Positions 1 through 6,541 of a stretch of DNA of 10,645 nt are shown here, piece after piece. Source of the DNA: an uncultured Lentisphaeria bacterium. Lineage in GTDB: Bacteria; Verrucomicrobiota; Lentisphaeria; Victivallales; UBA1829. A program made the position numbers and the translations under genes. Numbering within the stretch: position 1 is the first letter of the stretch; each line of letters starts with the position of its first letter. Below the pieces are notes generated by a model, which made no database searches, was not told the DNA's origin, and saw only the letters and a list, made by a program, of their open reading frames with translations. The stretch lies in contig CAJMAW010000107.1 of assembly GCA_905211485.1 (NCBI GenBank), positions 1-10,645 of the forward strand, written 5' to 3'.

Positions 1-1206
1 TTCCAGACGGGCTTTGAGGAGACCGTCCTTTTTCAGAAGGGAACGGTCGACTCCGATCAGAAGAAGCGGCACTTCATTGTGTTTTTCCCCTTTTTTCAGC
101 TTTGTTCCCTCTTCCGTCTGCCTCTGCTGTTCCAGGAAGGAGAGCCTTTCCAGGAGCTGGGCTGCATGCCAGCGGTGGAAGAGTTCCATGGGGAATTCTT
201 TTCCTCCGGGGTGATGTTTTTCCCGGAAAAGGAAGTCGGGGAAAACCAGTTTTTGAGGGGTTTCTTTCCAGTAGTCCGGAGCACTGTCGATTTCCCATTC
301 CGGAACGGTGCTGCGGAAATGTTCCGCAAAGAGGCGGATTTCTTCCGGAATATAGGCGGAAAAGTTTGCATAATGACTCCGGAGTCCGCAGGAGGAATCC
401 AGAACAAGACGCTTTTTCTTCTGTCGGAGCCGGATTTCACAGGAAAGTTTCCATTGCTCCATCTGACAGACTGCAGGAAAAAAGGAGGCGAGCTGAAGTC
501 CGTATTTCGTGCTGTTTTCAAAAATGCTGGCCGGTCCGTCCACGGTCAGACGTATTCTGCTTTCATCCGGAGGCTTTCTGAGCCGGACATCCGCAAGCAG
601 ACGGAAAAACTTCAGATAGCGGAAGAGACGCCGCAGTTTTGCCGGATCGCTATCCGCGATTTCCAGCGTCAGCCCCGAAGCATGCAGAATCAGACTCTGC
701 ACCAGAGAAACATTATATCGTTCCAGCAGTTCCTTCGGGAAGGTTTTCCGGATCCGTTCAAGCGTTTCCTGTTCGGGGAGATCGGCATAGATCCCGTTCC
801 GGAACGGCGGGGAATTTCCGGCATCCTCATCGCGGAAGTCCCGGAGGACGCATTCCCTCACGTCTTCCGGATGAGGCGGCAGACGGCCTTCCCGGAGCAT
901 GGATGCGCTTTTCAGAAAAAGAGCTCTGCGCAGATCCGGAAATTCGGAACTGCCGCCGGCGGAGGAGAATTCAGCCCGGTCGGAAAGGGTTTTCAGAATG
1001 CCTCTTGCCAGTTTCAGATCCTTCTGGCGGAGAAGAAGGCCGGATGTGAGTTCGTCGAGAGTCCCGCGTGTGGATCCCGTGCCGTTTTCGTAGAACTGCA
1101 GAAGCGCCGAGGCAAAATGCAGCAGACGGGGATCCGAAGGATCGATGAAAGAGGGTTTCAGATAGTCGCCGTTCTGTTTGAAACGGAGAAGTTCGGAACT
1201 GAGCAT
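1..1206 (-). CDS. bax1: DUF790 / Bax1-type nuclease, partner of XPB helicase (3' end outside window)
   Basis: The minus-strand frame from ATG at 1206 is open for 402 codons to the window edge, so the C-terminus is missing. It matches the DUF790 family, known in archaea as Bax1, the nuclease that binds XPB and cuts DNA at repair intermediates. Seen: a typical N-terminus (MLSSELLRF, then FIDPSDPRLL near 20-27), an RYNVSLVQSLIL segment near 181-192 and a DGPASIFENSTKYGL segment near 241-255. The nuclease core near the end has PDF at 323-325 and MELFHRW at 340-346. Asp324 and Glu341 fit the acidic pair of a PD-(D/E)xK-type site; the usual lysine position holds Phe343, and the family, as I recall it, also lacks lysine there (EIVGFW). 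The start lies 3 nt after the helicase stop, with AGGAG about 10 nt upstream. An ATG at 1213 overlaps the helicase stop but is in another frame and closes at 971. Family call is firm; activity is inferred. Confidence 0.85.
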   Translation of the reverse strand, partial: MLSSELLRFKQNGDYLKPSFIDPSDPRLLHFASALLQFYENGTGSTRGTLDELTSGLLLRQKDLKLARGILKTLSDRAEFSSAGGSSEFPDLRRALFLKSASMLREGRLPPHPEDVRECVLRDFRDEDAGNSPPFRNGIYADLPEQETLERIRKTFPKELLERYNVSLVQSLILHASGLTLEIADSDPAKLRRLFRYLKFFRLLADVRLRKPPDESRIRLTVDGPASIFENSTKYGLQLASFFPAVCQMEQWKLSCEIRLRQKKKRLVLDSSCGLRSHYANFSAYIPEEIRLFAEHFRSTVPEWEIDSAPDYWKETPQKLVFPDFLFREKHHPGGKEFPMELFHRWHAAQLLERLSFLEQQRQTEEGTKLKKGEKHNEVPLLLIGVDRSLLKKDGLLKARLE

Positions 1207-1209
1207 GGG

Positions 1210-2637
1210 TCATGTGCTCCTGATTGGTCCGGCGGCGGAGTTCCGGTAGGCCCGGTTCCGGCGGCGGCGGTCGCTGACGCTCATTTCGGAAGTCCCCTCG
1301 CTGACCAGTTCATAGAGACGGGCCTGCTTCCCTTCTTTTGCCCGGAGAATGCGTCCGAGACGCTGGACATGCTCCCGGATGCTCGCACTCCCGGAAACCA
1401 CGATCCCGATATTCGCCTCCGGCACATCCACTCCCTCGTTCAGCACTTTGCTGGTCACCAGCACGGGATAGTCTCCGTTCCGGAAGGATTCGAGGAAATC
1501 CTTTCTTTCCGCGGCCCGGGTCTTGTGGGTGAGGACCGGCAGGCAGAGTTGTTCGCCGATGGCGTAGGCTGTGTCGTTGTCCGCTGTGAAGACCAGGATT
1601 CTGGCATCGGGATTGTTCCGGATGATGTCCCATAGGACTTCGATTTTCGCATGGCTGCAGCGGGCGATGGAGCGTTGGCGGAAATAGGAATTCAGCACTT
1701 CGCGCCCTTCCGGACGCCTTCCGCAGAGAGCGAGAAAACGGCCCCAGGCGCCCGCTTCGGAAAAGTGGATTCCGTGAGTGCGGAGGAAGCCGGTGTACTT
1801 TTCCCGGGCCTCGCGGTACTGGCGGGCTTCCTCCTCGGAAAGCTTCACTTCCAATCGCCGGGTGATGTACGGGGAAAGAATGCTTCCCTCCAGTTCATCG
1901 ATATGCGCGCGGTAGACGGTTTCGCCGATCAGCCGGCGCAAAACTTCATCGCCTTCCTCGCCGCATTCGGGCGTTGCGGTCAGTCCCAGACGGTAGGGCG
2001 CAGCGCACATGGAGGCGGCAAAGCGGTTCACCGGCCCGGGCAGATGATGGCATTCGTCAAAGACGACGAGTCCGAAACGGTTCCCGATGAATTCCATCTG
2101 AAGCACGGCGGAATCGTATGTGCTGACCGTGATGTCCTCAATCCGTCTGCTACCCCCTCCCAGCATCCCCACTTCGCGCCGGAAGGCCTTCTCCAGCTGG
2201 GTGGCCCATTGCTGAAGAAGGTCGATAGTCGGCACCACCACCAGGGTCGAACGTTTGACTCCCGCCATCGCCAGGAAGGCAAAAAACGTCTTCCCTGCTC
2301 CGGTCGGCAGCACCACCAGCCCGCGGCATTTCGCCTGTTTCCAGGCTTCGTATGCTTCCTGCTGATGTTTCATCGGACGGTTCCGCGTATAAAGCAGCAG
2401 ATCCGGCAGTTCCCGGTAGGCCCGGACCTGGTCCCGGACAGCGATCCCGCAGGCATGAAGCATCCGGATCAGAAGGGCGTAGTCGGAGGCCGACGCACGG
2501 TATCTGCCGATCCGTTCGTCAAAATGAACGTGCTTCCCCAGAATGGAGGCCGTTTCCGCATCAGCGTCCAGGACAAGTGTCCCTGCGTCAAAGCGCATTT
2601 CAATTTCCGCTTCAGATTCAGACTCTTTCCCCATCAT
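1210..2637 (-). CDS. xpb: XPB-type superfamily 2 DNA helicase
   Basis: 475-aa ATP-dependent DNA translocase of the archaeal XPB type, expected to open or remodel DNA for the nuclease encoded next. Residues 15-85 look like the short N-terminal damage-recognition domain. Helicase motifs follow: Q-motif region near 88-96 (PMKHQQEAY), Walker A PTGAGKT 111-117, VVVPT 133-137, STYDSA 172-177, motif II DECHH 194-198, motif III LTATP 219-223, motif V with EGVDVPEAN, and motif VI QRLGRILR 425-432. The segment between the RecA lobes (AREKYTGFLRTHGI) matches the XPB thumb, which separates this from ordinary DEAD-box or type I restriction helicases. The stretch after TAT, where archaeal XPB has the RED motif, reads CGE in an ungapped alignment. 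A GGGGAGGA site sits just before the ATG ATG pair at 2637/2634, so either codon could start. Likely one operon with the downstream nuclease. Confidence 0.9.
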   Translation of the reverse strand: MMGKESESEAEIEMRFDAGTLVLDADAETASILGKHVHFDERIGRYRASASDYALLIRMLHACGIAVRDQVRAYRELPDLLLYTRNRPMKHQQEAYEAWKQAKCRGLVVLPTGAGKTFFAFLAMAGVKRSTLVVVPTIDLLQQWATQLEKAFRREVGMLGGGSRRIEDITVSTYDSAVLQMEFIGNRFGLVVFDECHHLPGPVNRFAASMCAAPYRLGLTATPECGEEGDEVLRRLIGETVYRAHIDELEGSILSPYITRRLEVKLSEEEARQYREAREKYTGFLRTHGIHFSEAGAWGRFLALCGRRPEGREVLNSYFRQRSIARCSHAKIEVLWDIIRNNPDARILVFTADNDTAYAIGEQLCLPVLTHKTRAAERKDFLESFRNGDYPVLVTSKVLNEGVDVPEANIGIVVSGSASIREHVQRLGRILRAKEGKQARLYELVSEGTSEMSVSDRRRRNRAYRNSAAGPIRST

Positions 2638-2808
2638 CGCTTCCTCCCCTCTCCCGCCGCTTGCGGCGAATCTCCGCCCGCAGAGCAGAAAAGAATTATC
2701 CTCCTTTTTTCCCCCTTTTTTCAGCTTCCCCCCAACTTCCCCCCCCGCGCTTCTTTCCCGTCCTGGAGGGCATCCGGAAGAAAAGAGAAAGCAAGGTATG
2801 GACTGTGT

Positions 2809-2837
2809 AATGTAATGTCCGGGAATCGTTTTTTCAA
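2809..2837 (-). promoter_or_regulatory. Predicted sigma70-like promoter of the xpb-bax1 unit
   Basis: On the minus strand TTGAAA (2837-2832) is followed by a 17-nt spacer and TACATT (2814-2809), four of six matches to TATAAT. Transcription from here would give a leader of roughly 165 nt before the helicase ATG. The -10 lies in a small ACATTACATTAC repeat, so the exact hexamer could shift by 5 nt. Seen in sequence only. Confidence 0.45.
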
Positions 2838-2902
2838 TTTCCGTGGACGCTCCTTTTCCCGGGAAAATCTTATTCCCCGGGGGCTTTCCCGAGGATCCGA
2901 CG

Positions 2903-2950
2903 GGAGAAGGGGAAAAGGAATGTTTTCTCCGCCGGGCTTCTCCTTTTTTT
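2903..2950 (+). terminator. Orphan terminator-like hairpin with T run on the plus strand
   Basis: GGAGAAG (2903-2909) can pair with CTTCTCC (2937-2943), which is followed directly by seven T (2944-2950). Inside it, GGGGAAAA (2909-2916) can pair with TTTTCTCC (2923-2930, one G-U pair) around a 6-nt loop. This is the layout of an intrinsic terminator reading left to right, yet both flanking genes read the other way. It could end an antisense or small RNA, or be a by-product of the biased base composition. Confidence 0.3.
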
Positions 2951-3081
2951 CTTCTTTCTCCTCCCTTTTATCCCTTGCGGGGAAGTTGCGGTAGGGGAAA
3001 AAAAGAGGTCTGCTGCAGAAAGAGGATGGGGCAGGGGGAAAAGGGAAAAAACTGCCAGACGATGATTCAGAAGGGAAAATT

Positions 3082-4911
3082 TTATGGGAGGAGTTCCATC
3101 TTTCCAGTTTTTTCCGCTTCTTCCGCATCAGGGGATCCGGGAGAAGCCGCGCTTCCTCCGCCATCCACCGTTTCTGCTGCCGGAGCGGCCGTTCCGCCTC
3201 CGGGAGCGGGAGATGTTTCCGGGTCGTCCTTCTGAGCTTCGCCCGTATACCCCTTTCCTTCGCAGATGGGGCAGGAGACCAGACGTTTTCCGCCGCATTT
3301 TTCGCAGATTTCCATTTTATATCCTTTTCCGGAACATCTTCCGCAGTCCTGTTTTGCAGGGCATGGGAAGCATCCTGCGCCTTTGCAAGCGGGACATTTT
3401 TCCTCTTCTTTTCCTGTGCCTCCGCATTTTGAACAGGGCTCGGTGACGTATTCGACAGGGGAATAGCCGGGCCAGACATTGCCTCCAGGGAGATAGACCG
3501 TCCTGCCGCCCGAGTTGAAGACTCTGCCTCCCGTCACGCCGGAGGGGACCAGTTTCCAGACGACACCTTTCCCCTTGCAGCGGGAACAGCGTTCCCCGAC
3601 GCTTCCCTTTCCGGCACAGGTCCTGCATTGACGTTTCCCCGTTCCGGCGCAGATGGAGCATGGAAGGACTCCTTTCCCTTCACAGTAGGCGCAGCTTTTC
3701 CGCACGGTTCCCCTTCCAGCGCAGGTCTCGCATGCAATGTTTCCTTTTCCGGAACAGCGTGTGCAGACTTGTTCGGGACTCAGCCAGATGGCATCCCGGA
3801 AGAGAATGTGGCCGGAAGAAAGATGATTCTGAAGCGTATCCTTGGGAAAGGTCCTGTACTGGTAGAGAGCGAGACCGCTTTCTTCAAGGGAGGCGGAGAG
3901 ATCCGAGGAAAGTTTCCGCGTGTCTTCCTGAATCAGGGCGAGGGAGTCTCCGTCCGCAACTGTGTTGGAAGGAAGCTGTTTGAGCTGGGCGAGCAAAGAG
4001 GCGATTTCTTTTGCGGCGTCTCCATAACTCCGGGATCGGAACAGCATCCGGGCTTTGGAATACAGGTCGCGCATGATTTTGATCCGGGCCTTGGCCTGGG
4101 CTTCGTCGGGGGAAAGGTTTGCGATGTCGTCGGGTCGGAAGAAATCGGTGCTGCCGTTGTCCTGTTCAAAAAAGATTCCGGTGCCGTCGCCGCCGCGGTA
4201 TTTGCCGGTGACTGCGCGCCCGTCGGCGAGAAAGAGACATCCGGCCTCTGCCATGGCCCGGAGGACTTCCATCCGGTTTTCAAGGGTGTTTTTCTTTTCC
4301 TGATCTGCCTTGCGCATGAGTTCGGCCTGTTCCTTCCCGACCCATTTCCCGCGGTAGAGTGTGAGCCCTTTCTTTTCCTGCGCTTCTGAAAAAAGTTCAA
4401 ATTTTGATTTTGCAGAAAAGACGATTCCTTCCGTGTCTTTCGGGACTTCGCAAACGGCGGTTTCGGATCCGAGGCGCCAGAGTGCCGTCCAGGCGTCCTT
4501 ACCGTCCGCGGACACCGGCAGCTCGGCGCCTTCGGGCAGAGGGAAGGCAAGCGTCTGTGCCTGCACGGCCGCGCGCGTTCTCGCCCAGCCCTTTTCCGTG
4601 AAGAAGAAACTCCCTTTGTATTTGCCGTTTTTCGGGAATTCCGCGAGCAGTGTCTCATTTTTATAGAACAGGGCGAAGATCCAGCTCGAACTGCTTTCCG
4701 CCACCAGGTAGATGGGGGTCTGCGAAGGAATGAAAACCGATTTCTTCCCAGCGGGAAGAGCAAGTTTCTTTTCCGTATGCAGATATCCGATGTCCGAGTT
4801 CCGGAACGGTTTTCCCGGAGAGGTGCCGTCTTCCGTTCCCGCTGGAAAGACGGCAACGGGGGAACCCGTCAGAAACAGCACACACAGAAGTATTCCGGCG
4901 TATTTTCTCAT
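3082..4911 (-). CDS. Secreted protein with eleven DnaJ-type CxxCxGxG zinc modules, no J domain
   Basis: 609-aa protein of unknown function. The N-terminus (Met-Arg-Lys, hydrophobic stretch 5-22, then VFPAG) is a Sec signal peptide without a lipobox, so it should act in the periplasm or outside. Residues 30-180 have no recognised fold; 190-350 are helical and charged, with possible coiled coil near 200-225 and 270-345. The cysteine-rich part holds CxxCxGxG-like modules beginning at C383, 394, 407, 418, 429, 442, 493, 506, 523, 536 and 547, plus one extra CxxC at 514-517. A Gly/Val/Pro-rich insert (450-492) splits it into two blocks. The module at 536 ends GGKR instead of GxG. Such modules bind zinc in the middle of DnaJ (which has four), but there is no J domain or C-terminal DnaJ domain. 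The tail (556-609) is Ala/Gly/Pro/Glu-rich. The ATG at 4911 follows GGAGACTAGAGAAAT. Chaperone, redox or scaffold roles are all possible. Confidence 0.85.
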   Translation of the reverse strand: MRKYAGILLCVLFLTGSPVAVFPAGTEDGTSPGKPFRNSDIGYLHTEKKLALPAGKKSVFIPSQTPIYLVAESSSSWIFALFYKNETLLAEFPKNGKYKGSFFFTEKGWARTRAAVQAQTLAFPLPEGAELPVSADGKDAWTALWRLGSETAVCEVPKDTEGIVFSAKSKFELFSEAQEKKGLTLYRGKWVGKEQAELMRKADQEKKNTLENRMEVLRAMAEAGCLFLADGRAVTGKYRGGDGTGIFFEQDNGSTDFFRPDDIANLSPDEAQAKARIKIMRDLYSKARMLFRSRSYGDAAKEIASLLAQLKQLPSNTVADGDSLALIQEDTRKLSSDLSASLEESGLALYQYRTFPKDTLQNHLSSGHILFRDAIWLSPEQVCTRCSGKGNIACETCAGRGTVRKSCAYCEGKGVLPCSICAGTGKRQCRTCAGKGSVGERCSRCKGKGVVWKLVPSGVTGGRVFNSGGRTVYLPGGNVWPGYSPVEYVTEPCSKCGGTGKEEEKCPACKGAGCFPCPAKQDCGRCSGKGYKMEICEKCGGKRLVSCPICEGKGYTGEAQKDDPETSPAPGGGTAAPAAETVDGGGSAASPGSPDAEEAEKTGKMELLP

Positions 4912-4934
4912 ATTTCTCTAGTCTCCACTGTTGC

Positions 4935-4963
4935 AGTATAGCTCAGAAACGCGGATTCTTCAA
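4935..4963 (-). promoter_or_regulatory. Predicted sigma70-like promoter of the secreted zinc-module gene
   Basis: Minus strand TTGAAG (4963-4958), a 17-nt spacer and TATACT (4940-4935, five of six). The start of transcription would fall about 7 nt further, giving a very short leader before ATG 4911. The -35 box lies inside the near-palindrome TTCTTCAAGAA (4956-4966), a possible operator half-site pair. Confidence 0.65.
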
Positions 4964-4993
4964 GAAGTTTTCGCGTAAAAAAATGTTCTTATC

Positions 4994-5022
4994 TGGAAAA
5001 CGGATTTCTCCGGATGTAGATT
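4994..5022 (+). promoter_or_regulatory. Possible weak promoter for the cysS unit
   Basis: TGGAAA (4994-4999), 17-nt spacer, TAGATT (5017-5022); each hexamer matches consensus at four of six bases. It is the best candidate in the 164-nt divergent gap and would leave a leader of about 45 nt. No T-box-like specifier or antiterminator structure fits in so short a leader. Confidence 0.35.
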
Positions 5023-5075
5023 ACCCGGGGGAGAAACAGAAGCCGAGGCATCAAGTCTGAATAAGGAAGAAGAGA

Positions 5076-6494
5076 ATGGCCGACATCATGAAATTTTACA
5101 ATACGCTCGGGCGCCGGATGGAAGAATTCCGGCCCATGAATCCGGATTCCGTCGGAATGTACACCTGCGGGCCGACCGTCTACAATTATGCCCACATCGG
5201 GAATTTCCGGGCCTATCTGTTTGAGGATCTTCTCCGCCGCGCCCTGGAATACCACGGCTATCGCGTGACGCAGATCATGAATCTGACGGATGTCGACGAC
5301 AAGACCATCCGCGATTCCCGCGCCGCCGGAATGAAGCTTCAGGATTTCACGCGCCGCTACAAGGACGCCTTCTTTGAAGACATCCGCACTCTCCGGATCG
5401 AACCCGCAGCGGTGTATCCCGAAGCCACGGCCCATATCCCGGAAATGATTGAAATGATCCGCGTCCTCTTTGAGAAGGGATATGCCTATCGTTCGGAGGA
5501 TGGATCGGTCTATTTTTCCATTGCGAAATTCAAGAACTACGGACAGCTCGCGAAGGTGGACATGAGTTCGCAGCGGGTCGGGGACCGTGTCCGGAGCGAT
5601 GAATACGCGAAGGATTCCGTTGCGGATTTCGCCCTCTGGAAAGCCTGGGACGAGAAGGACGGCGATGTCCGCTGGGACAGTCCCTGGGGCCCCGGCCGCC
5701 CCGGCTGGCACCTCGAATGCAGCGCCATGAGCCAGAAGTATCTCGGAAAGACTTTCGACATCCATACCGGCGGCATCGACAACATGTTCCCTCATCACGA
5801 GGATGAAATCGCCCAGAGCGAAGGCGCCAACGGATGTTGTTTCGTCCATTACTGGCTTCATTGCGAGCATCTGCTGGTGGACGGGCAGAAAATGTCCAAG
5901 TCTCTCGGCAATTTCCACACCCTGCGCGAACTGACTGCCAAAGGGTACACGGGGCCGGAGATCCGTTTCACGCTGATCGGGACGCATTACCGTTCCAAAC
6001 TGAATTTCAGTCTGGATTCTCTGCATCAGTCCCGTGCGGCGCTGCACAAGTTCCGCGCCTTCTTCGCACGTCTTGCCGGACTCCCGGAGGGGGATGCGGG
6101 GCTGGAAAAGGCCCGGGAACTGGCCGCGGAAGCGAAAACGCGTTTCGCCGCCGCTCTTGCGGACGATTTGAACATTGCCGAAGCGCTTGCGGCCGTCTTT
6201 TCTCTGGAGAAGGCGGCGAATGTGGCGATGTCCTCCGGCAGTTTCGCCTCGAAGGCCGCCGGAGTGCTGCTGGAGCAGTTCCGGGACTTTGACAGGGTCC
6301 TTGCGGTATTTGATGTGGATGAGTCCCTGAAATCGGAAACCGTCCCTCCGGAGATTGCCGCGCTGGCCGAAAAGCGCGCCGCCGCCAGGAAAGCACGCGA
6401 TTTCAAAACCGCCGACGCGATCCGGGACGAACTCAAAAACGCCGGCTGGATCCTCGAAGATACTCCGGACGGGCCGAAGCTCACCAGGATCTGA
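5076..6494 (+). CDS. cysS: Cysteine--tRNA ligase (CysS)
   Basis: Cytoplasmic class I aminoacyl-tRNA synthetase that charges tRNA-Cys with cysteine, using ATP. The 472-aa length fits the family (E. coli 461). Seen: the Rossmann start MYTCGPTVYNYAHIGN (28-43) with zinc ligand Cys31 and the HIGH-type HIGN signature at 40-43; GWHLECSAMS with zinc ligand Cys215; HTGGIDNMFPHHEDE with zinc ligands His240 and Glu244; and the KMSKS loop at 272-276. The C-terminal part (about 320-472) is the helical DALR domain and anticodon-binding region, ending in a basic and Asp/Glu-rich segment (RKARDFKTADAIRDEL) typical of CysRS. The ATG at 5076 follows AAGGAAGAAGAG. All four zinc ligands and both signatures are intact, so it should be the active housekeeping enzyme. 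It is the first gene of a probable three-gene unit with the SAHH-like and deaminase genes. Confidence 0.97.
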   Translation: MADIMKFYNTLGRRMEEFRPMNPDSVGMYTCGPTVYNYAHIGNFRAYLFEDLLRRALEYHGYRVTQIMNLTDVDDKTIRDSRAAGMKLQDFTRRYKDAFFEDIRTLRIEPAAVYPEATAHIPEMIEMIRVLFEKGYAYRSEDGSVYFSIAKFKNYGQLAKVDMSSQRVGDRVRSDEYAKDSVADFALWKAWDEKDGDVRWDSPWGPGRPGWHLECSAMSQKYLGKTFDIHTGGIDNMFPHHEDEIAQSEGANGCCFVHYWLHCEHLLVDGQKMSKSLGNFHTLRELTAKGYTGPEIRFTLIGTHYRSKLNFSLDSLHQSRAALHKFRAFFARLAGLPEGDAGLEKARELAAEAKTRFAAALADDLNIAEALAAVFSLEKAANVAMSSGSFASKAAGVLLEQFRDFDRVLAVFDVDESLKSETVPPEIAALAEKRAAARKARDFKTADAIRDELKNAGWILEDTPDGPKLTRI

Positions 6495-6541
6495 AAGCAC
6501 CCTTCCTCCTTCACCTCCCTGATTTTTGCGAGTTCTTTCCC

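Larger units (their letters stand above)
2638..3081. other. 444-nt non-coding region between the zinc-module gene and the helicase
   Basis: No convincing gene was found here on either strand; open frames crossing it are shadows with low-complexity Phe/Ser/Pro or Lys/Arg/Glu content. It holds a minus-strand promoter (2809-2837), a strongly strand-biased tract (pyrimidines on plus, purines on minus, about 2697-2760) with long C runs, and a 14-nt perfect palindrome CGCCGCTTGCGGCG at 2655-2668, 17 nt from the helicase start. It also holds the palindrome TTTTCCCGGGAAAA at 2854-2867 and a plus-strand hairpin with a T run (2903-2950). After the zinc-module gene's stop the minus strand shows T6 and T7 runs but no strong stem before them, so its terminator is not clear. 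Confidence 0.6.

Noticed and set aside
79..1635. Long plus-strand open frame (518 codons)
   Set aside because: It is antisense to the continuous nuclease frame and the end of the helicase, both of which carry recognisable family motifs; its protein shows no domain and is a by-product of GC-rich codon use.
1651..2994. Long plus-strand open frame (447 codons) antisense to the helicase
   Set aside because: The minus strand encodes a complete helicase with all motifs; the plus product is motif-free and ends in Phe/Ser/Arg-rich low complexity.
3040..3084. Intrinsic terminator after the secreted zinc-module gene
   Set aside because: T runs exist on the minus strand after the stop, but the only stems in front of them are 3-5 bp with long loops, too weak to call.
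2721..3479. 252-codon minus-strand frame covering the 444-nt intergenic region
   Set aside because: It overlaps the zinc-module gene in another frame, is Lys/Arg/Glu-rich low complexity and lacks any domain or good ribosome site.
4935..4955. tRNA-like TATAGCTCAG motif
   Set aside because: Only the D-arm-like TAGCTCAG matches; no acceptor pairing, anticodon arm or GTTCRA T-loop follows, and the bases are explained by the promoter on the other strand.
5023..5075. Possible T-box or riboswitch before cysS
   Set aside because: The leader is too short and shows no specifier loop, conserved T-box sequence or terminator hairpin.
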